Origin: Tindallia magadiensis
GTDB taxonomy: Bacteria > Bacillota > Clostridia > Peptostreptococcales > Tindalliaceae
Direction of reading: 5' to 3'
DNA length: 64,000 bases
Assembly: GCF_900113635.1 (NCBI RefSeq)
Contig: NZ_FOQA01000001.1
Location: 558,001-622,000, forward strand
The notes beneath the pieces are model-generated. The model was not told the DNA's origin. It made no database searches and saw only the letters and a list, made by a program, of their open reading frames with translations. The translations under genes and the position numbers were made by a program. The stretch's first letter is position 1. Every line of letters begins with the position of its first letter. Shown piece after piece: positions 9,456-18,448 of this stretch.

Positions 9456-10283
9456 TCATTCAGGCTTTTTCTGCTCTTCATTGAGATCGTATTGATCAAC
9501 AGCCGCCCTCAGTTTATAAGCCAGTTTTTTCAATTCAATCATCTCCCCTTGTTCCCAAAGAGACTCGAATTCACTGTAATATTTTTCAGCTTGACTATGC
9601 AAACCTCTTACTCTCAGTTTTTGTATCAAACTTAATACATTAGAAACAATATTGGATTTTATCTCAAACATTTTCTGTGCTTCTCTTATTTCATACCTTA
9701 TTTCTGACATTTCCTGGTCTAATACCATTGCCGCATCCGCTGCTTTTTTCAGTCTTTTTGTTACGTGATCAGGTATTCTTTTTTTATACTTATAGTTTAA
9801 GGAGTGTTCGATGGTTGCCCAAAAGTTCATCGCTAGGGTTCTTATCTGTATTTCCGCCAGTATTTTTTTGTGACCGAAGGCTGTCTGTATAGGATATCTT
9901 ACAACTACATGATAACTTCTGTAACCGCTTTCTTTTTGGTTAGTGATATAATCTTTCACTGCCACAATTTCCATATCTTTTCCTTCACGTTCGTAAATAT
10001 AATCCATCACCGTATAAATATCTTCTACAAACTGACACATAATCCGAATGCCGGCGATGTCTTCGATGCCATTTTCTATCTCATCCAACTCCAGATCGAG
10101 CAGTTTCGCTTTTTCCAGAATACTAGACACCTTCTTCACTCTGCCAACCACAAATTCTATCGGCGAGTAGGCGCCAACAATCAATAATTCTGAGCGAATA
10201 CTTCTAAATTTCACTTTCAGTTCTTCAACAGCATTTTCATACGGAATTAAAAACTTGTTCCATTCAATGTTCTCCAATTTCAT
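9456..10283 (-). CDS. relQ: Small alarmone synthetase, GTP pyrophosphokinase family (RelQ-like)
   Basis: Makes (p)ppGpp from ATP and GDP/GTP without the HD hydrolase domain of full RSH enzymes. Key synthetase segments are GIEDIAGIRIMCQFVEDIY (about residues 70-90), ESGYRSYHVVV and EIQIRTLAMNFWATIEHSLNY. A C-terminal helical region follows. Length is about 275 residues, typical of the RelQ/YjbM group. ATG at 10283 fits family starts (MKLENIEWNKF), although GGGAG lies close to it. It is followed directly by a phosphoesterase gene. Confidence 0.85.
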   Translation of the reverse strand: MKLENIEWNKFLIPYENAVEELKVKFRSIRSELLIVGAYSPIEFVVGRVKKVSSILEKAKLLDLELDEIENGIEDIAGIRIMCQFVEDIYTVMDYIYEREGKDMEIVAVKDYITNQKESGYRSYHVVVRYPIQTAFGHKKILAEIQIRTLAMNFWATIEHSLNYKYKKRIPDHVTKRLKKAADAAMVLDQEMSEIRYEIREAQKMFEIKSNIVSNVLSLIQKLRVRGLHSQAEKYYSEFESLWEQGEMIELKKLAYKLRAAVDQYDLNEEQKKPE

Positions 10284-10359
10284 CACTCCCTGCATGCAGA
10301 ATCAGACGAAGTCGATATTATTATACCTTAGTTGTTTCAAAAATACCAGAAAACAGAAA

Positions 10360-10394
10360 GCCGGCATACTTCGATTGCAAAGAAGGATGCCGGC
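10360..10394 (-). terminator. Rho-independent terminator of gap
   Basis: GCCGGCAT and ATGCCGGC form an 8-bp stem around a 19-base loop. On the minus strand a T-rich TTTCTGTTTTC follows. It lies between gap and relQ. Confidence 0.75.
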
Positions 10395-10432
10395 ATCTCT
10401 TAATGTTATACTCTTTTTCTTCGTTATTCTTT

Positions 10433-11449
10433 TTATAGGCCCTTCTTAGCTACAAATGCCAGAAAATCGATCAGACGCTCTGAATAGCCCCATTCATTAT
10501 CATACCAAGAAACAACTTTAACCAATTTAGGGCCGTTCATCATGGTTGATAGACCATCCACAATACTAGATCGTTTATCTTTTTTATAATCAATGGAAAC
10601 CAAAGGAACGTCGGAATATCCTAGTATTCCTTTCATTGAACCATTAGCCGCTTCCATCAGCTTTTTGTTGACTTCTTCTTCTGTTGTTTCCTGTGATAAG
10701 GTGGCAACAAAGTCCACAACCGAAACAATCGGAGTTGGTACTCGCATGGCAAATCCATTCAATCGACCTTCCAACTCAGGGATCACTTTTGTTACTGCTT
10801 TTGCAGCACCTGTGGTGGTTGGAATGATTGACATATGAGCGGCCCTGGAACGTCTCGGATCTTTATGAGGCAAGTCCAGTAAATTTTGATCATTGGTATA
10901 CGCATGAACCGTTGTCATCAACCCATGCTCAACTCCGAAGGAATCGTTCAAAACTTTAACTACTGGAGCAAGGCAGTTGGTTGTGCAGGATGCGTTTGAT
11001 AGTATGTGGTGCTGTGCCGGATCATAAGTGTTCTCATTCACTCCCATCACTACCTGTTTTACGTTTCCATCCTTTGGCGGAGCTGATAAAATAACTTTTT
11101 TTGCGCCTCCCACCAAATGTTTTTTCAGTTCTTCTTCTGAAGTGAATTTTCCAGAACATTCCAGAACAATTTCTACTCCCATCTCAGCCCATGGAATTTC
11201 TTCCGGGTTTCGATAAGCTGTAAACATTATCTCTTTATCACCAATAAGGAACTTATCTTCTGTTGCCTTAACTTCTTGAGGAAGTGTGCCGTAAAGACTG
11301 TCATACTTAAATACATGTGCATGTTTAACTGGTCCGCTGGTACTATTTATTGCAATAATTTCTATTTCTCTTTCGTTCTCTAGCCAAGCTTTTAATGCCG
11401 CCTTTCCAATGCGGCCAAATCCATTGATCCCAACTTTTGTCGTTGCCAT
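10433..11449 (-). CDS. gap: Glyceraldehyde-3-phosphate dehydrogenase
   Basis: Oxidises glyceraldehyde 3-phosphate with phosphate to 1,3-bisphosphoglycerate. The dinucleotide fold opens with GINGFGRIGK, and the catalytic cysteine lies in SNASCTTNC at about residue 153. WYDNEWGYS near the C-terminus is also typical. The 338-residue length is normal. The usual NAD-specific aspartate segment (NDLTD in many glycolytic enzymes) reads NSTSG here, so coenzyme preference may be relaxed or NADP-leaning. The gene stands alone, apart from pgk-tpi-pgm-eno, with its own promoter and terminator. The ribosome binding site AAGGAGGT precedes the ATG. Confidence 0.93.
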   Translation of the reverse strand: MATTKVGINGFGRIGKAALKAWLENEREIEIIAINSTSGPVKHAHVFKYDSLYGTLPQEVKATEDKFLIGDKEIMFTAYRNPEEIPWAEMGVEIVLECSGKFTSEEELKKHLVGGAKKVILSAPPKDGNVKQVVMGVNENTYDPAQHHILSNASCTTNCLAPVVKVLNDSFGVEHGLMTTVHAYTNDQNLLDLPHKDPRRSRAAHMSIIPTTTGAAKAVTKVIPELEGRLNGFAMRVPTPIVSVVDFVATLSQETTEEEVNKKLMEAANGSMKGILGYSDVPLVSIDYKKDKRSSIVDGLSTMMNGPKLVKVVSWYDNEWGYSERLIDFLAFVAKKGL

Positions 11450-11538
11450 TGTATACCTCCTTCAAATTAGTTACAGGAACCTTTCACCCTTTGTGAGCCG
11501 AGTGATTTTTTTCCAAAGATATCTTTGCACCGCATTCG

Positions 11539-11567
11539 AGTATACCATAGGTACCAGTTGGTTACAA
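11539..11567 (-). promoter_or_regulatory. Sigma-A type promoter for gap
   Basis: On the minus strand TTGTAA (11562-11567), a 17-base spacer and TATACT (11539-11544). The spacer contains ACTGGTACC, a small palindromic stretch that could serve a repressor. An untranslated leader of roughly 80 bases follows. Confidence 0.6.
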
Positions 11568-11598
11568 CTTATGACTAGCTTTTCAAGTTTTCAGTCTT

Positions 11599-12018
11599 TT
11601 ATAACTTATCCATTCTATATCGTCCTAAATATTCTGGTATTATCTCATCTTCCCAGCTTATTCCAATAACAAAAGTAATGTTAAACTTCTTCTCTAATTT
11701 ATCTAAACGATCAAAGAAATGATCCATGTTTTCTAGTTCTGTCTCGCTTATTTGCATTAATCCGTCAATAAAAATATGATCAATATCATAGTTAGATGCT
11801 ACTACTCCGCATAAAAATCCCAGAAATTCATTTTCGTTAGCAATATTATATTCATTTAGGTGCATAAATCGTGCCCGGTAATCAATTTGAAACATACGGC
11901 TTGTGTCGTAATCAATAAATACCACATGTCCTTTTGTTTTCTTTACTGCTTCATTGGCCATTTCGACCATTCTCTTCGTTTTTCCACTACCTTTTTTACC
12001 CACAACTAATTTTATCAT
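11599..12018 (-). CDS. Small P-loop ATPase-like protein
   Basis: A 139-residue soluble protein beginning MIKLVVGKKGSGKTKRM. It has a Walker A motif at residues 7-14 (GKKGSGKT) and a plausible Walker B (DHIFIDGL) near residue 90. I do not recognise a named family beyond short ATP-binding proteins found in clostridia. The start at 12018 is set by GGAGGGG six bases upstream. It stands between gap and a radical-SAM gene. The likely activity is nucleotide binding; any process is unknown. Confidence 0.75.
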   Translation of the reverse strand: MIKLVVGKKGSGKTKRMVEMANEAVKKTKGHVVFIDYDTSRMFQIDYRARFMHLNEYNIANENEFLGFLCGVVASNYDIDHIFIDGLMQISETELENMDHFFDRLDKLEKKFNITFVIGISWEDEIIPEYLGRYRMDKL

Positions 12019-12125
12019 TTGGCACCCCTCCAAAAAGAATGTTTTTTTTGACTATTTGCTTTATTATATTATTCGTGATGATACCCTAAAATCCTTTTAT
12101 CATTTGCAAATATTACGAAAATATT

Positions 12126-13049
12126 TTAGAATTTTGAAAATTTCCCTTGATAAGTGCCTTCCTGGTTCATTCTGTGAATGATCTCATCTCTAATTTTCCA
12201 CCAGCTGGTGTCCCAGTTCACAAAAAGACTATTTTCTTTTGGCGCTCTGCCAATAAGCCTTTGAACAGCAATGCGACCACTTAAATGTTCCAGAAATAGT
12301 ATGACGCGTTGTTGATAATCCTGCTTTGATATAAGCTTTATTTTACCTTCTTCGTATTGATGACCTAAGGCTGTGTTTTTCATAATATAGAGAGCATGAA
12401 TTTTTACCTGATCTACCTTTAAGGCGGATAAAATTTCGGCTGTTTCAATCATGTCCAAATCTTCATCACCTGGAAGATTTGCAATAACGTGAGCACACGT
12501 TTCCAGTCCTCTTTCTTTTGCTTGAATCACCGCATTAATAAAAGCAGCCAACCGATGGCCTCTATTAATCTTTTGAAGCGTATGGTAATTTGCTGTTTGA
12601 AGCCCTAGCTCCAATACAATGTTCTTACCACGCTGTTCACGGTATTCTTTCAAATAATCTAACTGCTCCGGTGATAAACAGTCCGGTCTAGTCGATATGG
12701 CTAATTCGATTACCTGCTCATGCTCTATTTGCTCCAGGTATCCTTTAAGAGCCTCTAAAGAAAGGTACGTATTCGTATAGTTCTGAAAATAGGCAACAAA
12801 CTTTTGTGCTTTATATCGGTTACTAATATAGTCTATATTTGATTGAAGCTGGCTTTTAATGTCCATTGAAGAAGGCAGGTTCTCAAAACCAGCTCCTTCT
12901 GGGGCACAAAAATCACACCCATTAAAACCTAAGGTACCGTCTCTGTTAGGACATGTTACCGGTAGATTAATGGGTATTTTATAAACTTTCTCACCATACT
13001 TATCCTTTTGATAGTCTGAATACGGATAGTACGGTAGCTTTGTTTTCAA
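12126..13049 (-). CDS. TIGR01212-family radical SAM protein (YhcC-like)
   Basis: Radical-SAM enzyme of unknown reaction. The cluster-binding cysteines are spaced as in this family (CPNRDGTLGFNGCDFC, about residues 33-48) rather than the classic CxxxCxxC. ISTRPDCL and LELGLQTAN, typical of Elp3/MiaB-like radical-SAM domains, lie in mid-protein. Length about 307 residues fits. The frame opens at GTG 13058, but TTG at 13049 lies eight bases after GAGGAAGG and is the better start. It is closely followed and preceded by same-strand genes. Confidence 0.85.
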   Translation of the reverse strand: MKTKLPYYPYSDYQKDKYGEKVYKIPINLPVTCPNRDGTLGFNGCDFCAPEGAGFENLPSSMDIKSQLQSNIDYISNRYKAQKFVAYFQNYTNTYLSLEALKGYLEQIEHEQVIELAISTRPDCLSPEQLDYLKEYREQRGKNIVLELGLQTANYHTLQKINRGHRLAAFINAVIQAKERGLETCAHVIANLPGDEDLDMIETAEILSALKVDQVKIHALYIMKNTALGHQYEEGKIKLISKQDYQQRVILFLEHLSGRIAVQRLIGRAPKENSLFVNWDTSWWKIRDEIIHRMNQEGTYQGKFSKF

Positions 13050-13070
13050 AAAAAACACCTTCCTCGTTAG

Positions 13071-13457
13071 TTAAACTGGTACTATTTTAATCTCTATCTC
13101 TTTACCCAATCTTTTTTGCAAGTCGGTTACAATGGTATTCTCCTTTGATGGTCGCAATGATTCACCCAATACAATGGTGGTAATTTCGTTTTTCTTTGCA
13201 AAGGTTTCTAATGTATCAATGGTATCTTTAGATCGAATCACGGTCATTTCCGCCGACATAGATTTTGAAATTTCATATAGGTAGTCCAAAGCTTCTGGTT
13301 GATGGTAGTTTCCTAGAATCTGAAGTGACGTAGGTGTCACATGAATTACCATCAGTTTTCCACCTACATCATCCCTTATTTCAGAACCTTTTCGAATGAG
13401 TCTTTCACAGGTCTTTTGCTGAGTAACACAAACCATTACATTTCCTTTTGTAGCCAT
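13071..13457 (-). CDS. Universal-stress-protein-like protein
   Basis: A 128-residue protein with an alpha/beta UspA-type fold: VMVCVTQQKTCERLIRKG at the N-terminus, VIHVTP, then ITTIVLGESLRPSKEN toward the C-terminus. The opening resembles the Usp segment of KdpD sensor kinases, so it could be a stand-alone relative of that domain. No kinase or membrane part is present. The ribosome binding site AGAGGTGA precedes the ATG. It sits between prfC and a radical-SAM gene; role not known. Confidence 0.7.
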   Translation of the reverse strand: MATKGNVMVCVTQQKTCERLIRKGSEIRDDVGGKLMVIHVTPTSLQILGNYHQPEALDYLYEISKSMSAEMTVIRSKDTIDTLETFAKKNEITTIVLGESLRPSKENTIVTDLQKRLGKEIEIKIVPV

Positions 13458-13558
13458 TCAATTCACCTCTTTGACTCAATAGTCTTCCCAATCGTTTTTG
13501 TTTACACCTGTTATTATAACATAGTCTATTTATACGCTAAGTTGCCCGATTTAAACGT

Positions 13559-15172
13559 TTATTTGAAGCTGTTTCTTTCTGAAATGGTATGAAGAACCAC
13601 TCCTTTATTACGATCTTCTACTTTTTCAACAGTCCATTCATTTTGGTATAAAAGAACAGGTGCCCCAAAGTCGTCTATTGCTAGTATTGAATCCATCGTC
13701 AAACTAAAGTTATCAGCTTCAAATTTCTCTGATTCAATCCAACGTACATGTCGATAGGGTAGTGAATGCATTTTGATTTGCACATTATATTCATTGGTTA
13801 GACGATATTCTAATACTTCAAATTGCAAATTTCCAACAACGCCTACAAAAATTTCTTCAATTCCTGTATTGAGAGGTTTGAATATTTGGATAGCACCCTC
13901 TTCTGACAGTTGCTGGATTCCTTTTATAAACTGTTTCCGTTTCATGGTATCAACAGGCGCCACTCTCGAAAAATGTTCCGGAGGAAAGACTGGTATTCCT
14001 TTGTATTCGATATTTAAGTCTTTTTCTGTTAATGTATCTCCAATTTGGAATAGCCCCGGATCATGAATCCCTATGATATCTCCAGGCCAAGCTTCTTCAA
14101 CCGTAGCTCTGTCCTGCGCAAAAAACTGTTGCGGTTGTGCCAATTTTATCTTTTTTTGATTTCGGCTCAAATAAACAGACATTCCTTTGTGGAATTTTCC
14201 TGAACAAATTCGCATAAAAGCAATCCGATCACGATGGGCCGGGTTCATATTGGCTTGAATTTTAAAGATAAACGCTGTAAAATCCTTTCTTTCCGGCTCT
14301 ATTTCTTCTTCCTTGCTAATTCTTGGTGCCGGAGGGAGTGTCAGTTCAAGGAATGATTCTAAAAAGGGTTGCACTCCAAAATTTGTCATCGCACTACCAA
14401 AAAAGACCGGCGTTAGCTCTCCTTTAAGGATTCGCTTATGATCATATTCGTTACCAGCTTCGTCCAACAATTCAATTTCTTCCATTAGCTGTTGATGAAG
14501 CTGTTCACCCATTAAATCTTCAAAAACTTTATCCTCTATTTTCCCTGTAATAGCCGATGTTTTCGCTTGTCCATGATGCCCGCCTTCAAAAATTTCCATC
14601 TGAGACTTTACTCGATTATATACGCCCTTAAAGTTCCCGTCGGTTCCTACAGGCCAGTTCATTGGATACGCTTCTATATCAAGTATTTTTTCAATCTCTT
14701 CCATCAGTTCAAAAGGGTCTTTCCCAGCTCTGTCCATTTTATTAATAAATGTAAAGATAGGAATATTTCTCATTTTACATACTTGAAATAATTTTTTCGT
14801 TTGTGCCTCTACACCTTTGGCACAGTCAATTACCATAACGGCATTATCAGCTGCCATTAAGGTTCGGTATGTGTCTTCACTAAAATCTTGATGACCTGGT
14901 GTATCTAAAATATTAACAACATGATTTTCATATTCAAATTGAAGCACACTAGAGGTCACCGAAATACCACGTTGTTTCTCTATTTCCATCCAGTCAGAGA
15001 CAGCGTGTTTTTGAGCTCTTCTTGATTTCACTGAACCAGCAAGCCTAATAGCGCCACCAAACAGCAGTAGTTTTTCTGTTAATGTGGTTTTACCAGCATC
15101 TGGATGAGATATAATAGCGAAGGTTCTTCTTCTTTTTACTTCATTGATCCGTTTTTCATCGTCGGTTTTCAT
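13559..15172 (-). CDS. prfC: Peptide chain release factor 3
   Basis: GTPase that recycles RF1/RF2 from the ribosome after termination. G1 is SHPDAGKTTLTEK (about residue 22), G2/G3 include QRGISVTSSV and DTPGHQDFSEDT, and G4 is NKMDR. The RF3 C-terminal region includes GVVGNLQFEVLEYRL. Length is about 537 residues, full for the family. The start was moved to ATG 15172 because AAAGGAG sits just before it; the longer frame to 15247 has none. No other translation gene adjoins it. Confidence 0.95.
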   Translation of the reverse strand: MKTDDEKRINEVKRRRTFAIISHPDAGKTTLTEKLLLFGGAIRLAGSVKSRRAQKHAVSDWMEIEKQRGISVTSSVLQFEYENHVVNILDTPGHQDFSEDTYRTLMAADNAVMVIDCAKGVEAQTKKLFQVCKMRNIPIFTFINKMDRAGKDPFELMEEIEKILDIEAYPMNWPVGTDGNFKGVYNRVKSQMEIFEGGHHGQAKTSAITGKIEDKVFEDLMGEQLHQQLMEEIELLDEAGNEYDHKRILKGELTPVFFGSAMTNFGVQPFLESFLELTLPPAPRISKEEEIEPERKDFTAFIFKIQANMNPAHRDRIAFMRICSGKFHKGMSVYLSRNQKKIKLAQPQQFFAQDRATVEEAWPGDIIGIHDPGLFQIGDTLTEKDLNIEYKGIPVFPPEHFSRVAPVDTMKRKQFIKGIQQLSEEGAIQIFKPLNTGIEEIFVGVVGNLQFEVLEYRLTNEYNVQIKMHSLPYRHVRWIESEKFEADNFSLTMDSILAIDDFGAPVLLYQNEWTVEKVEDRNKGVVLHTISERNSFK

Positions 15173-15243
15173 AGGCAACTCCTTTTTTACTATCTGTACA
15201 TATACGTAACCTTTCAGATTGTATCCTAATATATCTGTTAAAG

Positions 15244-16158
15244 TCAATAGGTTGTTGGTTTTGAAAAATAATTAGTACCCCATACACCTGCAATAATCAA
15301 CGTACCTCCAATAAGGTGGTACCAATAAAAAGGATCATTCAGAATCACTACGCCAGCTATAATCGTAACGATGGTAATAAGATTACTAAACACAGAAGCT
15401 CTCGTTGCTTCGACCTTTGAAAGCATATAGTTCATCATAAAAAAACCAACTACTGATGATAGGAAACCAAGATAAAAAATGCTTATAAGGGCTTGTGGAT
15501 GTCTTAGCGGCTGAAAAAAATCCATCAAATTATCTGCCAAGATATGTTGCGCTACTGAGATGGTGCTAAAAACAAGGAATCCTACGGTCATCATCACATA
15601 GGTTATTTCTATGGAAGAAAAGTGAAGAGAGGATTTTCTAGCCAGTATATTGTAGGTCGAAGCTGCGAATACAGCGCCTAGTAAAATAATCATTCCTATA
15701 AAATTATCCCCGACATCTACGCTTCCAGCCATAGCCATAATGAAAAAAACGCCAAATACAGAGCATGCAACAAAAAATAATTGCATTTTGCTGGGACGTT
15801 CTTTTAAGACTAATACGGCCATGATCACTGAAGCTACCGGGATTAGCGCAATCATCATCCCAGCTTCTGAAGCAGTGGTCTTATTTAATCCTATCATCTC
15901 ACAGATAAAATAGATTACTGGCTGAAATAAGGATAGAAAAAGCAGGGTTTTCATACGCTTATTTTTTAGTTCTATTTTGATGATCTTGAAATACCTCAGT
16001 ACATTTAATAGAAAAACAGCCGCTGCAAAACGAAAGGTTAGTAAATGAAAGGGGGCTAATACATCGAGTCCTTCTTTTGAAAAGATAAACGACAACCCAA
16101 ATAGTATGGAAAAGCACAGGCCTGCCAGATAAGGAAAAAATGATTCATACTTGCTCAC
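15244..16158 (-). CDS. EamA/DMT-family transporter
   Basis: Ten-helix membrane protein of the drug/metabolite transporter superfamily, with two EamA repeats (about residues 10-145 and 160-295). The first repeat shows LCFSILFGLSFIFSKEGLD and the second ends GVVILNDPFYWYHLIGGTLIIAGV, both typical. Substrate cannot be predicted; such proteins often export amino acids or metabolites. GTG at 16158 follows GAGGAG and is preferred to the longer frame to 16242. It ends about 70 bp before prfC. Confidence 0.85.
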   Translation of the reverse strand: MSKYESFFPYLAGLCFSILFGLSFIFSKEGLDVLAPFHLLTFRFAAAVFLLNVLRYFKIIKIELKNKRMKTLLFLSLFQPVIYFICEMIGLNKTTASEAGMMIALIPVASVIMAVLVLKERPSKMQLFFVACSVFGVFFIMAMAGSVDVGDNFIGMIILLGAVFAASTYNILARKSSLHFSSIEITYVMMTVGFLVFSTISVAQHILADNLMDFFQPLRHPQALISIFYLGFLSSVVGFFMMNYMLSKVEATRASVFSNLITIVTIIAGVVILNDPFYWYHLIGGTLIIAGVWGTNYFSKPTTY

Positions 16159-16306
16159 GTAACCCGCTCCTCTTTGATGATCGATTTTCTGTACTCTTAA
16201 TTTTAGCACATAATGAAACAGCTTCTCAACAAGAATAAGCAATATGTTCTGTGTGATTGTTTGCTCTTCGGGTACAATACTAAAAAAGTAAAATGGAGGT
16301 GAGGTT

Positions 16307-17518
16307 ATGAAGCTGGAAGGAAAGGTATTGGTTGCTCAGGGTGGCGGCCCCACAGCGGTCATTAATCAATCGATGGTGGGTGCTGTTTTGGAGTCAAGAA
16401 AGTTTTCGCAAATCAGTTTGGTATATGGAGCTATTAATGGGGTAAATGGGATTATTAACGAGAATTTTATCGATTTAACGCAGGAAACCACTCATAATCT
16501 AGAACAAATCGCCGGCACCCCTTCTTCTGCCCTTGGTTCTACCCGAGATAAACCAGATGAAAAATACTGTCTGGAGATATTCAAAGTACTTCAGGCCCAT
16601 GAAATTCGATATTTCTTTTATATAGGTGGTAACGACTCTGCTGACACGGTACGCATTGTAAATGCTTATGCAGAGAAGTCAGATTATGATTTCCGCGCTA
16701 TTCACATTCCAAAAACCATCGATAACGATCTGCTTGTTAATGACCACACCCCGGGTTATGGCTCTGCCGCAAAGTTTGTTGCTCAAGCTTTTACCGGCGT
16801 GGATTTGGATAACCGCAGCTTGCCAGGTGTTTATATCGGGGTTGTCATGGGGAGGCACGCCGGATTTTTAACAGCTGCCTCTTCTCTTGCAAAAAAGTAT
16901 CATGATGATGGACCTCATTTAATCTATCTTCCCGAAAGAACTTTTTCTTTAGACACTTTTTTATCCGATGTTCAAGCTGTCTTAAAAAAGCACGGTCGTT
17001 GCGTTGTCGCGGTATCGGAAGGGATTTCTGACGCTAATAATGTACCTATCGCTACCACCTTAATGGATCGCATTGAGAAAGATGCTCACGGCAATATCAG
17101 TCTTTCTGGTGGTGGTTTGGGTGATTTATTAGCCAGATATGTAAAAGAACATTTATCAGTGAGTCGGGTACGTTCTGATACTTTTGGATATCTACAGCGT
17201 TCTTTTCCACTGGTTGTTTCTAGTGTTGATCAGAGTGAAGCCAGAGAAGTCGGAGAGAAAGCGGCTCAATTTGCCATATGGTATGATGCTGACGGTTCTG
17301 TCACGATCCATCGCTCTGGTGATTATTCGGTTGACTATCATTTAACCCCTCTGGAAAAAGTAGCCCGACATACCAAACATATGCCGGACCTTTTTATTAA
17401 TGAAAAGGGTAATCATATCACGGATGATTTTAAGCTCTACGCTCGTCCACTGGTTGGATCCTTACCTTATGCCGCACGATTGAGAGCTCCTACTGTAAAG
17501 AAAGTCATCACTTATTAA
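16307..17518 (+). CDS. pfp: 6-phosphofructokinase, probably PPi-dependent
   Basis: Phosphorylates fructose 6-phosphate in glycolysis. GGGPTAVIN opens the nucleotide/PPi site. The discriminating positions are GGNDS and PKTIDND: aspartate after GGN, and lysine in place of the glycine of ATP enzymes (GGDGS, PGTIDND). Both point to pyrophosphate as phosphoryl donor, by established family knowledge. GRHAGFL and PLVVSSVDQSEA are also conserved. Length 403 residues fits the TM0289-like PPi clade. Asparagine instead of aspartate at the first position of the motif is a variation I believe occurs in this clade. The ribosome binding site GGAGGTGA is excellent. Confidence 0.85.
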   Translation: MKLEGKVLVAQGGGPTAVINQSMVGAVLESRKFSQISLVYGAINGVNGIINENFIDLTQETTHNLEQIAGTPSSALGSTRDKPDEKYCLEIFKVLQAHEIRYFFYIGGNDSADTVRIVNAYAEKSDYDFRAIHIPKTIDNDLLVNDHTPGYGSAAKFVAQAFTGVDLDNRSLPGVYIGVVMGRHAGFLTAASSLAKKYHDDGPHLIYLPERTFSLDTFLSDVQAVLKKHGRCVVAVSEGISDANNVPIATTLMDRIEKDAHGNISLSGGGLGDLLARYVKEHLSVSRVRSDTFGYLQRSFPLVVSSVDQSEAREVGEKAAQFAIWYDADGSVTIHRSGDYSVDYHLTPLEKVARHTKHMPDLFINEKGNHITDDFKLYARPLVGSLPYAARLRAPTVKKVITY

Positions 17519-17522
17519 ATCG

Positions 17523-17933
17523 CTACGCTTCGTATTCCGGAAACCAGATAGATATTTCTCTTTTCGCACTTTCAATGCTGTCAGCACCATGCACCACATT
17601 ATGTTCTATTTCTAACCCGTAATCACCTCTGATACTCCCGGGTGCTGCTTGTATCGGATCTGTCGCTCCGTTCAGCGAGCGGACAACAGTAACGGACTCC
17701 TTACCTTCCAGCATCAATGCAACTACCGGTCCTGACAGCATTGTTTCCAATAAACTATTATAGAAAATTTTCCCTTCATGTTCTTCATAATGCTTTTCAA
17801 GTTGCTGCCGAGTTGGATTTACCATTTTTAGTGCTATTAGGTTCAGGCCTTTTTCTTCGTAGCGCCTGATAATCTGACCGGTTAATCCCGTCTTAACAGC
17901 TTGAGGTTTGATCAGTACCAAGGTCTTTTGCAT
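17523..17933 (-). CDS. ndk: Nucleoside diphosphate kinase
   Basis: Transfers the terminal phosphate from ATP to nucleoside diphosphates, making GTP, CTP, UTP and dNTPs. The active-site histidine lies in HNVVHGADS near residue 118, and KTLVLIKPQAV opens the protein. Length is about 136 residues, usual for bacteria. ATG at 17933 follows AAGGGAG. The gene starts 28 bp after ribH with no terminator visible between, so it may be the last gene of the riboflavin operon. That would place a GTP-forming enzyme with the GTP-consuming RibA activity. Confidence 0.93.
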   Translation of the reverse strand: MQKTLVLIKPQAVKTGLTGQIIRRYEEKGLNLIALKMVNPTRQQLEKHYEEHEGKIFYNSLLETMLSGPVVALMLEGKESVTVVRSLNGATDPIQAAPGSIRGDYGLEIEHNVVHGADSIESAKREISIWFPEYEA

Positions 17934-17961
17934 AGAATTCTCCCTTCCTTCCAGCATTTAT

Positions 17962-18423
17962 TTATAACTGTTTGAACAAACTTGCCATTTCAATAGCCGA
18001 AACAGCTGCATCCCACCCTTTATTCCCTGCTTTTGTTCCAGCTCTTTCAATCGCTTGTTCGATCGTATCGGTCGTTAATACACCAAAGATTACCGGAATA
18101 CCCGCATCCAGAGAAACTTTAGCAACTCCTTTTGTTGTTTCGCTGCATACATAGTCAAAATGTGGTGTTGATCCGCGAATCACCGCACCTAGTGTAATAA
18201 CAGCATCGTATTCTTTTTTCATAGCCATTCTCTGTGCGGCCAGTGGTATTTCAAAAGCTCCCGGAACCCAGCATACATGGATGTTTTCTTTATCGGCTCC
18301 ATGTCGTACCAGAGCATCTATAGCACCAGCCAGTAGTTTACTTCCTATAAACTCATTAAATCTCCCTACCACAATACCAAAGGTAAATTCCTTCGCGATT
18401 AAATTCCCTTCAAAATGTTTCAT
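17962..18423 (-). CDS. ribH: 6,7-dimethyl-8-ribityllumazine synthase
   Basis: Condenses 5-amino-6-ribitylaminouracil with dihydroxybutanone phosphate to give lumazine, the penultimate riboflavin step. Signature segments are [35 protein letters not shown] and [14 protein letters not shown]. Length is 153 residues. The ATG at 18423 is preceded by AGGAGAG; a longer frame to 18468 overlaps ribBA and is unlikely. Fourth gene of the FMN-controlled rib operon. Confidence 0.96.
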   Translation of the reverse strand: MKHFEGNLIAKEFTFGIVVGRFNEFIGSKLLAGAIDALVRHGADKENIHVCWVPGAFEIPLAAQRMAMKKEYDAVITLGAVIRGSTPHFDYVCSETTKGVAKVSLDAGIPVIFGVLTTDTIEQAIERAGTKAGNKGWDAAVSAIEMASLFKQL

Positions 18424-18448
18424 TTTTTCTCTCCTCCCATAGTATCCT

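Noticed and set aside
9677-10187. Open frames antisense to relQ
   Set aside because: Shadows of a clear coding gene with no ribosome binding site and low-complexity Phe/Leu-rich translation.
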